From contig NW_026516895.1 of NCBI RefSeq assembly GCF_025766255.1, positions 1 to 33,817 of the forward strand: a DNA stretch of 33,817 nt. Direction: 5' to 3'. The position numbers and the translations under genes were made by a program. How positions within the stretch are numbered: the first letter of the stretch is position 1; each line of letters begins with the position of its first letter. The notes under the pieces are model-generated. The model was not told the origin of the DNA. It searched no databases and saw nothing but the letters and a program-made list of their open reading frames with translations. This DNA is from Zychaea mexicana (Eukaryota; Mucoromycota; Mucoromycetes; Mucorales; Lichtheimiaceae). Positions 1 through 10,800 of the stretch are shown in pieces.

Positions 1-425
1 TATACTACGCATTTCGCTTTCAGTAACAGTTGCACTACAGCAACAAGCATTACAACAAACGGACGCTACATCTTCGTCATTAAAGCTTTTGGAAAAGCCA
101 TTTGCCAGTTGAATGACTTGTCAGCATCTCAGCAGGACAGCAATACAAGCATAGCAAAACCTGCAGCAGTCTGCACAGTAACGGCCGGCTTTCTTCTTTA
201 CGCTATGCGAGAACGCAAACAACGCAATGGCAACGTCGAGTCTATGTCATAAGTATTTCTACAAGGAGCAACAGTCATGGCGGTAGGTGTTTACTTTTTT
301 ATCTGGCAAACTGGCAAAGAAAAAAAGCAATAAGCAGCCATTCCCATCTGTGCAGTATCTCACCATCCGGTACTCCAAACAACGTTCTGTTTACAGTAGC
401 AGGATAAGGACGAGCAGACGAACGT
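1..425 (+). repeat. Leader of repeat unit A (truncated by window edge)
   Basis: This segment aligns almost base for base with 19343-19767 (the leader of unit C), and more loosely with the leaders of unit B (about 17290-17640) and unit D (about 26870-27250). It has no credible coding frame. It contains the motif ATGGCG followed at once by GTAGGTGT near 277-290, which resembles a 5' splice site and is kept in other copies. The left part of the unit lies outside the window. Confidence 0.85.
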
Positions 426-2043
426 GACGCTGGTGGTTTGGTGTCTCTACCATACCATGTCGACAAGCAACAGCCCGAAACGGTACGCGTGCACTTATAG
501 TGGATCATATATATATACACCAAAGTCAGCCAAAAAGGGGCGATTTGCGCACGACGATATCTCACCATCCAGTACTCCAAATAACGAGCCGCTTAGTTTG
601 CCAGAATAAGGACGAGCAGACGGACGTGACGCTGGTGGTCTGGTGTCTCTACCATACCATGTCGACAAGCAACAGCCCGAAACGGTACGCGTGCACTTAT
701 AGTGGATCATATATATATACACCAAAGTCAGCCAAAAAGGGGCGATTTGCGCACGACGATATCTCACCATCCAGTACTCCAAAAAACGAACCGTTTAGTG
801 CAGTAGAATGAGGACGAGCTGACGGACGTGACGCTGGTGGTTTGGTGTCTCTACCATACCATGTCGACAAGCAACAGCCCGAAACGGTACGCGTGCACTT
901 ATAGTGGATCATATATATATACACCAAAGTCGGCCAAAAAGGGGCGATTCGCGCACGACGATATCTCACCATCCAGTACTCCAAAAAACGAACCGTTTAG
1001 TGCAGTAGAATGAGGACGAGCTGACGGACGTGACGCTGGTGGTTTGGTGTCTCTACCATACCATGTCGACAAGCAGCAGCCCGAAACGGTACGCGTGCAC
1101 TTATAGTGGATCATATATATATACACCAAAGTCAGCCAAAAAGGGGCGATTTGCGCACGACGATATCTCACCATCCAGTACTCCAAAAAACGAACCGTTT
1201 AGTGCAGTAGAATGAGGACGAGCTGACGGACGTGACGCTGGTGGTTTGGTGTCTCTACCATACCATGTCGACAAGCAACAGCCCGAAACGGTACGCGTGC
1301 ACTTATAGTGGATCATATATATATACACCAAAGTCAGCCAAAAAGGGGCGATTTGCGCACGACGATATCTCACCATCCAGTACTCCAAATAACGAGCCGC
1401 TTAGTTTGCCAGAATAAGGACGAGCAGACGGACGTGACGCTGGTGGTCTGGTGTCTCTACCATATCATTTCAACGAGCAACAGCCAGAAACGGTACGCGT
1501 GCATTTTACTGTGGAACATATATATATACACCAAAGTCAGCCAAAAAGGGGCGATTTGCGCACGACGATATCTCACCATCCAGTACTCCAAAAAACGAAC
1601 CGCTTAGTGTGCCAGAATCAGGACGAGCAGACGAACGTGACGCTGGTGGTCTGATGTCTCTACCATACCATGTCGACAAGCAACAGCCCGAAACGGTACG
1701 CGTGCACTTATAGTAGATCATATATATATACACCAATGTCAGCTAAAAAGGGGCGATTCGCGCACGACGATATCTCACCATCCAGTACTCCAAATAACGA
1801 GCCGCTTAGTGTGCCAGAATCAGGACGAGCAGACGGACGTGACGCTGGTGGTCTGATGTCTCTACCATATCATGTCGACAAGCAACAGCCCGAAACGGTA
1901 CGCGTGCATTTTACTGTGGAACATATATATATACACCAAAGTCAGCCAAAAAGGAGCGATTTGCGCACGGCCATATCTCGCCATCCAGTACTCCAAAAAA
2001 CGAACCGTTTAGTGCAGTAGAATGAGGACGAGCTGACGGACCT
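426..2043 (+). repeat. Eight tandem copies of a 202-bp repeat (unit A)
   Basis: The marker GACGCTGG recurs at 426, 628, 830, 1032, 1234, 1436, 1639 and 1841, and a degenerate version follows at 2044, so there are eight units of 202-203 bp. Each unit contains a TATA-like stretch (ATCATATATATATACACC), a conserved block GCACGACGATATCTCACCAT, and a GGACGAGCAGACG-type end. Copies differ by only a few bases, so the array was homogenised or expanded recently. Short open frames on both strands follow from the repeat: 202 is not a multiple of 3, so the frame changes from unit to unit. I do not call a protein. Confidence 0.95.
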
Positions 2044-2600
2044 GACGATGCTGATCTAGTGTTTCTACCACGTCTTATCGACGAGCAACTGCGGTAAAAA
2101 GAGCGTGTGGATTATTATAGATCAAGAACGGCCTGAAGCAAATGAGGATTACTACAAGGATCCGAAATGGTAATATCTCATTGTTTATAGGTGAGGATTG
2201 GAAGCATACCGTGGATATAATGACATTAAAACTATATTCTTCGAGGGCTCTGTGGAAAGCGGCGGCGATATGCAGGTAAGGAAGCAATAGCATTTTTTGA
2301 GTGTATAATATTAGCATGCTGTAATAAATTGCTATTTTATGGAATGAGATTCTGTTGTCGTGTGATGAAGAAAAACAGCTCCATATACTTTAAGCTTGAA
2401 AATACATTAATAAATGTGGCATCTGCGGTTCTGGTGCATGTTCGTATATGAAAATCCAATCAGTGGAAGCTGCTGAGGGGTATATCTGCATCTATACAGC
2501 TTTGCTGCTACGGGTGGCTGGATAAATAATGTTCCCGGTCTTTCCGCCACATTTAATTGGTCAAAAAGTCCGTAACGAACGGACAATTTGGCTTTCGTCA
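2044..2600 (+). repeat. Conserved tail of repeat unit A
   Basis: This stretch is homologous to about 17880-18280 (unit B), 19985-20520 (unit C) and 28074-28510 (unit D). Shared landmarks are the GTGCGGATTAT-like segment, the ATATCTCATTG segment, a CAGGTAAGGAA motif near 2272, and the block running from GAGATTCTGTTGTCG to AAAATCCAAT. Similarity to unit C ends near the GTCCGTAACG segment at about 2570-2590. No frame is conserved across all copies, so I treat it as non-coding. Confidence 0.85.
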
Positions 2601-2989
2601 ACACAGGAATATCTTTGGCGTGGCGACAACAGTGAAGCATTCTCTTATCTACTAATCGCAGAAGCCAATGCCAATCGCCAAGAACAGCAACATTATACAC
2701 AAAAAATGCCACTCCATGAACCCACAACATTGTTCATCACTTGCTTTGAGAGATAAAAGAGAACGGTCAGAGTCAATTAACTTGACGATTCAAGCGTGAT
2801 AATAAAAACTACAGCACAAAGGCGACAAAACGTGCCCTAGCTTGTACAGACCGGTTTTCTTCATACTTGGATACCAAAGTGCAACGAGATGGCGACATCG
2901 TTTCCATGTCATTCGCTTTTTTTACGAGCAATAACCTTGGTAGTAAATTGGTTTTTTTCTGAACATAACTGGTGTATTGCTATAATCAT
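2601..2989. other. Spacer without recognisable gene
   Basis: The stretch between the unit A tail and the 188-bp array has only short open frames and no motif I recognise. It does not obviously match the equivalent stretch of unit C (20521-20850), so the units diverge here. Confidence 0.5.
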
Positions 2990-4065
2990 GATATTCTGCG
3001 CACGACGATATCTCACCATTTACTGATGCGAATTGCAATCCATTTGAACGAGCAGCATTATCGTGAGCGTGTGGATATGACAGAACCGGCTTTGTGTTTG
3101 TGGCAATTTTTTTGGAGGAGCAACAACCGTGAACGGACCATGCGTATACTAGTGCTTTATATATCTTTATATATTACCATCAACTCCAACGAATCGAGCA
3201 TGACGATACCTCACCATCCACTGATGCGAATCACAATCCGTTTGAACGAGCAGCATTATCATGATTGTGAGGATATGACGATATTGGTTTCATGTCTGTG
3301 GCAATTTTTTTGGAAGAGCAACAGCTATGGACGGACCATGTGTATTATAGTGCGTCATATATAACCATCAACTGCAACGATTCACGCACAACGATATCTC
3401 GCCATCCACTGATGCAAATTACAATCCATTTGAATCAGCAGCATTATCATGAGCGTGAGGACAGGGCGATACCGGTTTCGTGTTTGTGGCATATTTTTTG
3501 GAGCAGCAACAGCCGTGAACGGACCATGTGTATTATAGTGCGTCATATATAACCATTAACTACAACTACTAGCGCACAGCGATGTCTCAGCATCCACTGA
3601 TGCGAATTGCGATATGTTTGAACGAGCAGCGTTATCATGAGCGTGTGGATATGAGGAAATTTGCATAGTGTTTGTGGCATTTTTTTTGGAGCAGCAACAG
3701 CTGTGGATGGACCATGGATATACTAGTGCTTTATATATACCCATCGACTCCAACAACTCGCGTACGACGATATCTCACCATCTAATGATGCGAATCGTAA
3801 TCCATTTGAATGAGCAGTAGTATCATGAGCGTGAGAATATGACGAAACTGGCTTCGTGATTGTGACATTGTTTTTTTGTAGGGCAACAACTGTGGACAGA
3901 CCATATGTATATTAGTTCGTTATATATAACGAGCAACTGCAACGACTTGCGCACACTGATATCTCACCATCCACAGATGCAAATCGGAATCCATTTGAAC
4001 GAGCAGCATTATCATGAGCGTGAGGACAGGGAAATACCCGTTTCGTGTTTGTGGCGTCAACTCAT
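2990..4065 (+). repeat. 188-bp tandem repeat, about six copies
   Basis: The block CGATATCTCACCATC or a close variant recurs at 3005, 3204, 3392, 3580, 3768 and about 3956, giving spacings of 199, 188, 188, 188 and 188-189 bp. Each copy carries a GAACGAGCAGCATTATCATGAGCGTG-like stretch and a TATA-like tract. It shares the ATATCTCACCATCC block, the GAGCAACAGC block and the TATA-like tract with the 202-bp repeat of unit A, so it is a diverged subfamily. Copies here are much less alike than those at 426-2043, so this array is older or not homogenised. Confidence 0.9.
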
Positions 4066-5730
4066 ATTCCCCTCGTTTCACCCCAAAACTCCTAGGTAAT
4101 ACATGTTTCTTTTTGCAGTGATGGTTCAGACCGTATATAGAAACTATTTAGAAAGTATGTCTTCTGGTCAAACTCTTATGTATTGAGTATGAACTTATGT
4201 TTTTTTTATTGCCTCTCTTTAATTGTTTGTTAGCAACATATATCCCAAATGGACGACGGCACTTGCTATATTGAGTATCATTCAAGCTTATATTCAGCAG
4301 CGACCAAAAATATCAAGACTAGACTCTAAGAGACTATGTTCTCACCAAGAACTTGTAAAAAAAAAATCAGACCAAGCGTGGGTATGGACAGTAATTAATA
4401 ATAGCATTAGATCATAGTTGCTGAAAGGATTCTAAGCAGCACCATAATAACAATGACAATAAAAGGTCTAATTGCACTGTGTAGAATGCTGGATCACTTT
4501 AGCATCTAGCATGATGCTGTACTAATAATAATAATACACATGTCTATGAGCTGGCAGTATCATAAGGCAATGTTGATATTGGATCTTATATATTGGCAAC
4601 ATTATGTTGAAGAAAACAATGGCAATGACAATAAACGGTCCCGTTTTGACGTTTTTTAGATCAATGTTTAGAAAGAAAATATAAGCAACTACTATCATGC
4701 ACTCACGATCCTCACATATATAACCCCACACAGCCAATATGAATCATTTGAGCGCCGTCTAGAGACATTGATGATAATGATGATGCATCAGATTTGGCAG
4801 TAATCTACCAAGAAGAACGACGGCAATGATGTTAAATAGTATTCTTTTGACATTTTTAGCAGAAGAACTACAAAATGATGATGATGATGATGATGACTAT
4901 TACTATCAACAGTGTAATATCCAATAAACCAAAAGAGACAGAATAAGTCAACGAGACCCGAAAGGAATTGAAATCGGTTTATTATGATAACAAAAGTTCT
5001 CACTATTTATAAGAAATGGCTTATCCTTAGCAACTACCACAGCGTGTGCATTGAACGGATGAATTGATGTTACAAATCAATTATATAGGATTAAGTAATG
5101 TATGATGCGTGAGTAAAAGGTACATCTGGGTAAATGCCTCAGATAGTAGCTAATGTGAATTACGTGATCCCAATAATGACTGAGCATAGCTGATCGGTGT
5201 TTCACCAAGATGTGTATGAATAAAGAAATGTCCGCACAAGTGAGGTTATGAGGGAAATAACAGCAATCATTAATGACCAATTAAAGAATATGTGTTATTG
5301 ATCATGTTGGATACAACAAACAGTAGTGTCGATAAGAGCTTCAGCATACAAATGAAGCAACAGTTCCAGTGTTGTCTTCATTATCACATATATCAACACC
5401 TGCATCTGTACTGGGAATAATTTATACTGTAGCAAAGAAATATGGTGGATTTAGTAGATTTTCCAATAAACAATCATTCAATATGATAATAAGGTAATTT
5501 TATATATTAATTACTAATAAAATATTTTCTATAGATTCAAAAAAATTGTTATGGATCAAACATGTTTATATGGATAATAAGTTATATAGATTAAACACTA
5601 TGTCATCTTCAGATCGAAAGTGCTTTATTTTCTTGAACTTGAAACTTTTTAGATATTATTCTTTTTTCGGATGAAAATGGAAATCGTGGATTTTTCAATG
5701 TTTGGGTATTATGGTTTAATACCTATAGTA
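4066..5730. other. AT-rich stretch without recognisable gene
   Basis: About 1.7 kb of AT-rich sequence in which all open frames are shorter than about 75 codons, with no domain or splice pattern I recognise. It contains a (ATG)n microsatellite at about 4875-4896. Two loosely similar blocks (about 4545-4680 and 4795-4870), both with a GGCAATGA motif and a TTTTGAC motif, hint at an old duplication, but the similarity is weak. Confidence 0.5.
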
Positions 5731-6108
5731 TATACCCACGCAAAGCACAACCCGAGCGAAGTGAAGAAAGCATGAGGAGAGTGATTAGGATAGGGATAAA
5801 GCGTAGTGTAAACCCGTGTGCGAAGCACAGCCCGAGCGAAGCGAAGAAAGCATGAGTAGAGTAATTAAGATATATGAATAAAGTGTAGCGTCAACCCATG
5901 CACGAAGTGCAACCCAAGCGAAGCGAAGAAAGCATGAGGAGAGTGATTAAGATAGGAATAAAGCATAGCGGCAACCCATGCACGAAGCACAACCCGAGCG
6001 AAGCGAAGAAAGCATGAGGAGAGTGATTAGGATATACAAATAAAGTGTAGCATAAACCCATACATGAAGCACAGCCCAACTGAAGCTGAGATAGCATGAG
6101 GAGGGTTA
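5731..6108 (+). repeat. 81-bp tandem repeat, left part of array
   Basis: The block CCCGAGCGAAGCGAAGAAAG and variants begin at 5751, 5831, 5913, 5993 and 6075, a period of 80-82 bp. Each unit ends in a GCATGAGGAGAGTGATTAGGATA-like stretch followed by AAAGCGTAGCG. The array is cut by the Ty3-type insertion at 6109 and resumes at 13261 in the same phase. Open frames in the array are by-products of the period. Confidence 0.93.
6105..6108. repeat. Target site duplication GTTA, left copy
   Basis: GTTA immediately precedes the 5' LTR and is repeated at 13261-13264 just after the 3' LTR. The duplication can be read as 5 bp (GTTAT) if the first T of the LTR is assigned to the target; Ty3-type integrases usually make 4-6 bp duplications. 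Confidence 0.8.
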
Positions 6109-6576
6109 TATAGCAGTGCAGAATAGTGTGACTTGTGTCACTTGGTGAGTCGACCATTGAGTAACAAGCCTAGCTATGCATGATAGAAAATTATAAATTC
6201 TCATCCCATATGCACAATAAAAAAAAAACCCCTTTTTCTCTCGTACTTTTCGTTTACTATCCTTTTGACTCCGTTTAAGTCAAACCGACTGTACCCATTG
6301 CATACTGTATGTAACGATATAAGAAACCAGACCGCTCGTTCAAGCTTGAGAGCTATTATTGATGGATTTTACGGACATATATAGCTTACTATCGCTTCAC
6401 AACTTTGTACCTCGCCCTAGCTTGTAAACCTCATATATTTTATATACTTGATTGATTCCACGGTACTTATACGCTTTTCTACCATCGTACATCCCCTTTA
6501 TGCTGTATATGAATCTCATGCGCTATATGTTTTGTGGCATGTTTAGTCGTCTATTCCAATCTCAGACAATACAATA
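6109..6576 (+). repeat. 5' LTR of the Ty3/gypsy element
   Basis: This 468-bp repeat begins TATAGCAG and ends ACAATA, so its ends form a 3-bp TAT/ATA inversion instead of the usual TG/CA. It carries a CCATATGCACAATA segment followed by a ten-A run, and several TATA-like tracts (for example TTTTATATAC) that could serve the promoter. The single difference from the 3' LTR is T versus C at 6290. Confidence 0.95.
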
Positions 6577-6580
6577 AAAC

Positions 6581-6597
6581 TGGTGGAGAAGCTGAGC
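6581..6597 (+). other. Putative minus-strand primer binding site
   Basis: The sequence TGGTGGAGAAGCTGAGC lies four bases after the 5' LTR and starts with TGG, as expected for pairing with the CCA end of a tRNA. I cannot name the tRNA from the sequence alone. Confidence 0.6.
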
Positions 6598-6695
6598 ATA
6601 GGCCATCCACATTGCCACAACATCGTAAAACCTCAAAGAACAAAGCCAACCGGCGAAAATACAAAGCAACTACTTCTGCCTGTGCGGTGGTGATA

Positions 6696-7787
6696 ATGTC
6701 AGACCAAACAGGAGACGAAACCGCGCGTGACCAAAACAACCGCATTGTCGTGCATATGGAAACATCACGCGTAGATGCACCTAAATTTGGAGGAGATCCC
6801 AATCATGACGATCCCTTGAAGTTTCTTAACGCATTCAAAGATGCTGCAGTAGCGAACAATTGGCAGAGCGACAGACGACGTATCGAAATGGCAGGACTAT
6901 CATTGTATGCCCATGCCAAAGATTGGTTTGAACATGATCTGAATCTCGAACGTAGCACCGCTTTTGACGACGAATCCGACGACTGTTTTGTCCAACAATT
7001 CAAGAACGAATTCCTAACAGCACGATGGCAGGAGCGCTATCGGTGGGAATATCGGCAACGCATACAGCTGCAACACGAATCCGGACTACAATATACAACA
7101 AACAAACTTGCCTTGGCGAGTCGATACGAAAAGGGGTGCAATACCCAGCTATTGGCCAGTGACAAGATCGCTGATGTCATTGAAGGCCTCAGATTGGAAT
7201 ATCGAGAGCAGCTTCGCGGTGCGGCACCTACCAGAATCAGTGAGCTCAAAGAAGCCGTCCGAGCAGCCGAGCGGCATATGGAGGTCATACGACACACTGT
7301 CGGTCTTGGCAACTTGCCTCAGCAGGCAGCGCCACAACATGACGGACGCCAAATCGTTCCTGTCTATCAAACCACTGCTCGTCAGCAAACGAGGCCACCC
7401 AGAGGCGACCGCTCAGACACATCGACTTTGCAAGACCATTTTGATAACAGTTTGGCGAATGCGTTAGACAAGATGGAGGCGATGATGAGGTCGTACGCAT
7501 CATCACAAGCACCAAGGCAGATTCTAAAACGACCTGAGGCCGGAGGAGCCGCACATGCAGGAAACGCATACAGTGCGGCGCGTTGCTACAATTGTAACAA
7601 GACCGGTCACCTAGCTCGCCAGTGTCGAGGCCCTTGCAGCACATGTCCAGAACAAGAGCACAATGCTATGAACTGTCCTAGAAGACAAGCAGGAGCACAA
7701 GTAACTGACGCCAAGAGCGCGAACAGAAACAATGCAGACATTCAAGGCGGAAACTCCACGACGGATTTTCAGGGCGGCCGCCAGTAA
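6696..7787 (+). CDS. gag: Gag polyprotein of Ty3/gypsy element
   Basis: This is a structural capsid-nucleocapsid protein of 363 residues that would package element RNA in cytoplasmic particles. The frame is open back to 6534, but that earlier ATG lies in the LTR and upstream of the primer binding site, so I take the ATG at 6696. The N-terminal half resembles the retrotransposon gag capsid domain (a GDPNHDDPLKFLNAF-type start and a YRWEYRQRIQLQ segment). Near the C-terminus are two CX2CX4HX4C zinc knuckles in tandem (CYNCNKTGHLARQC and CSTCPEQEHNAMNC) that bind RNA. The pol frame, one base back, overlaps the last 79 nt. No internal stop or frameshift is seen. Confidence 0.93.
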   Translation: MSDQTGDETARDQNNRIVVHMETSRVDAPKFGGDPNHDDPLKFLNAFKDAAVANNWQSDRRRIEMAGLSLYAHAKDWFEHDLNLERSTAFDDESDDCFVQQFKNEFLTARWQERYRWEYRQRIQLQHESGLQYTTNKLALASRYEKGCNTQLLASDKIADVIEGLRLEYREQLRGAAPTRISELKEAVRAAERHMEVIRHTVGLGNLPQQAAPQHDGRQIVPVYQTTARQQTRPPRGDRSDTSTLQDHFDNSLANALDKMEAMMRSYASSQAPRQILKRPEAGGAAHAGNAYSAARCYNCNKTGHLARQCRGPCSTCPEQEHNAMNCPRRQAGAQVTDAKSANRNNADIQGGNSTTDFQGGRQ

Positions 7788-7805
7788 AGGCAGGCACTGC
7801 GGCCG
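7748..7805 (+). promoter_or_regulatory. Possible -1 frameshift signal at the gag-pol overlap
   Basis: In gag phase the heptamer C-GGA-AAC (7748-7754) is one base from the known slippery sequence GGGAAAC and would move ribosomes into the pol frame, which is open from 7709. A GC-only stem of seven pairs (CGGCCGC at 7775-7781 with GCGGCCG at 7799-7805) spans the gag stop codon. The 20-nt spacer is longer than the usual 5-9 nt, so this is a candidate only. Confidence 0.35.
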
Positions 7806-7816
7806 AACCCTCATCA

Positions 7817-10800
7817 ATGACAAGACCTGTCAACTTTATACAAGGGGTGTACGCTACTGGCGACGGCGATACACCTGCAACTAGCACCAGAAGTCGCAAA
7901 CGAGAACATGACAGCAACATGGAGGTCGACTCCTCGCAACCACCCGCTCAACACAACAATCAACAAACATCACCAAATGTTCATGTCAGCGACGAAAGAT
8001 ACAACAAGCTGTTGGCAAATCTGGAAAAAGCACGTCAAGCAAAAGCACAATACAAACGAGCCGATGATGAGGCGCGAGCGCGAGGAGAGATCCCGCCATC
8101 ATTGCAGCATAAAGCATCATCTGAATTCCCCTTGATTGTGGATCAGAAGGGAAACGTACAGCAATTCGATATCTGTCAAGCCCTCAAAAACATGAAAATT
8201 GAAGTGCCATTTCCTCAATTGATGTACTATGCACCGGTCCTGCGGCAAGAAGCGTTAAATGCCATGGGAGCCACCAGCAATAGTAGTCATCGACGCAGGC
8301 AAGAGCCTCTGGTATCAACAGTAAACACCACTATCACCGCGAAGAAATTGCATTACGATACCACTGACAAGCAAGAAATGCGAGCGCTTCAGGCAATCTA
8401 TGCAATCATCGCAGATGAACAGATTGAGGCGTTGGTTGACTGTGGGTCCAATGTGTCTATTTTGCCGATATCACTGGTCCAACGAGTGAAGCTGGATATG
8501 AACATTCGTCCGACAGAAAGAGTCATCCGCTTTGGTGGAGGAAGTCTCGAGCATCCCGTTGGTACCATTGACCTGAACATCACGTTGAGCAAGGAGCTTG
8601 TTGTCCACCACCGGTTCATGGTGGTACAAAATCACAATACTCCTCTAATTCTTGGGCACGATTTCTTGTACCACACTTGCGCCAGCGTTATACCGTACCA
8701 ACAACGCATCACCTTCCTCAAACCAGACAGACATCCAGACGACACGTCAAATGATGCTATTTGGGAGGTACCAACGCATTGGGGGTTTGGGCCTGAACCC
8801 TGTCGAGAAGTGCTACCAGTTTCGGACGAAAACGTCGAGATGGAGGCGGTCTATGCACATATGGCCATTGAACGAGAAAGCGATAACAACAATGCGGACA
8901 GAATAATCACGCTGCACAATGATCTGGTCCTTGACAAAGGTGAAGTCCTGGCGCTAAGACTCAAAATCCAAGGAGACTCAGCAGCAATTGGCGAACACCT
9001 CGTCCTCGAAACTCACCCTGTCGGGCACCACGACATAGTGATTTGGCCATCAAAGATCGAATCAGATCAATCTGCTTTTCTGTTTATCGCGAACCGTGGG
9101 CAGCAGCGTCTTGGGGTAAAAGCCGGGGATATCATCGGTGCCGCCAAGAATATGTTGACATTGCCTCAGCGGCCCACCACCACTGACTTGGATGAGGTAA
9201 TGCGGCAACTACAAGAACTAACGTGGTACCCAGATGCACCAACACCAAGCGGCGACAGGGTGCCAATCTACCAACAAGATGTCAACGAAAGCATTATAGT
9301 GCGCTCAAATATGGCTATCGCAGAACCACCCAAAACACCTGCGACTAAACGCTTCAACATCAATCCAACGCTATCATCCCACGAACAAAACCGACTGCAA
9401 GCCGTTTTGGACAAGCATGAAGATCGATTTGCAACATCGCTATCCGAAGTGGGAGAGCTTAACGTGCCACTGTACCATATTCAGCTGAAACCAGGCGCGA
9501 AACCTACCAAGGTTGCACCGTACGCAATTCCTTTCGAAGCAAATCAATGGTTAAAAGGGTACCTAAAAGATTTGGAAGCCATGAATCTGATTGAGCCCTG
9601 TTCAGGCCCTTGGGCAGCAGGCACTGTTCTGATACCTGCTGATGCTGAGAAGCGTAAGCCGAGAGTACGACGAAAAGCCAAGGCCCTGCATAAAACGCCA
9701 CGTGTAAAATTGTCCCGACAAGGTAAACCTATGCCGGTTTGGTCGCTCCTTGCTGGAGAAGAAACTAATCGCGACCCGAGTGACGACGAGTTGAACGGCG
9801 ATAACCAAGAGCTATACATGCCGGCATTTGCAGCGAAAAATGGTCAAGAACGAATTGGCTACGATGCGCATGGGAACGCTGTGCAGTACAGTTGTGCCGC
9901 GCCTGTTGCAGATCACGCAGGAAGCAAGGATCCCTACCGGCTATGCCTCAACTACAAACCTGTCAATGCCGCTTGCGAGGACTCAGCGTATCCAATACCC
10001 AACACGAACTTTCTGTTTACTCTACTGTGGGGATCAAAATACATATCGATATGTGATGCGCTTCGAGGATACTGGCAGCTTCCAATTCAAGAAGACGACC
10101 GTGATCTCACCGGTTTTGTGACACAGTACGGGCAATACAGGTGGACTCGTTTGGCGATGGGCTTGAAAGGTGCTCCAGGCGCTTGGCAATCTATTATGGA
10201 CGACTGTTTCCGAGAAGTGTTGTATGACTATCTCTTAGTCTACATCGATGACCTGATCATCTTCAGCAAGACTTTTGAAGAACACCTGGAGCATATTGAC
10301 AAGGTCCTCTCAATGGCGGCGAAGATAAATCTATCACTCTCCCAGCGGAAATGCAAGTTTGGGTATCAAGAATTACGAGTCCTCGGGTACATCGTAGGCG
10401 AACAAGGATTTGAGATGGAGCAATCGAAAGTCGACAAAATCGTCCAATGGCCACCGCCGAAAAATGTTCATGAACTAAACCGGTTCATAGGCCTGATTCA
10501 ATACTACCGTCGGTTTTTGCCTAACCTGTCAACTAAGATGGCACCATTGAACGCGCTCAAAAAGAAGGATCAGCCATTCGTGTGGGGTGATCAAGAACAA
10601 GAGTGCTTCGATTTATGCAAGAGCCTTGTCAGCACCGAACCTGTTCTTGCACATCCTGACTTCACACGACCGTTCACCTTGTTCACCGATGCTTCTAATA
10701 CCGGGATAGGCAGACTCCTCAGCCAAGAGAGCAAAGAGCATCCAGGCGTGTATTTGCCTATATACTTTGGAAGCCGTGCCCTTTCTGATGCCGAAAAAAA

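Noticed and set aside
299..2020. Repeated 61-116 codon frames on both strands of the 202-bp array
   Set aside because: They recur because the same repeat is read in successive frames; the frame is not kept from unit to unit and both strands are equally open.
6534..6695. Longer gag start inside the 5' LTR
   Set aside because: That ATG lies upstream of the primer binding site and partly in the LTR; the ATG at 6696 gives a normal gag length.
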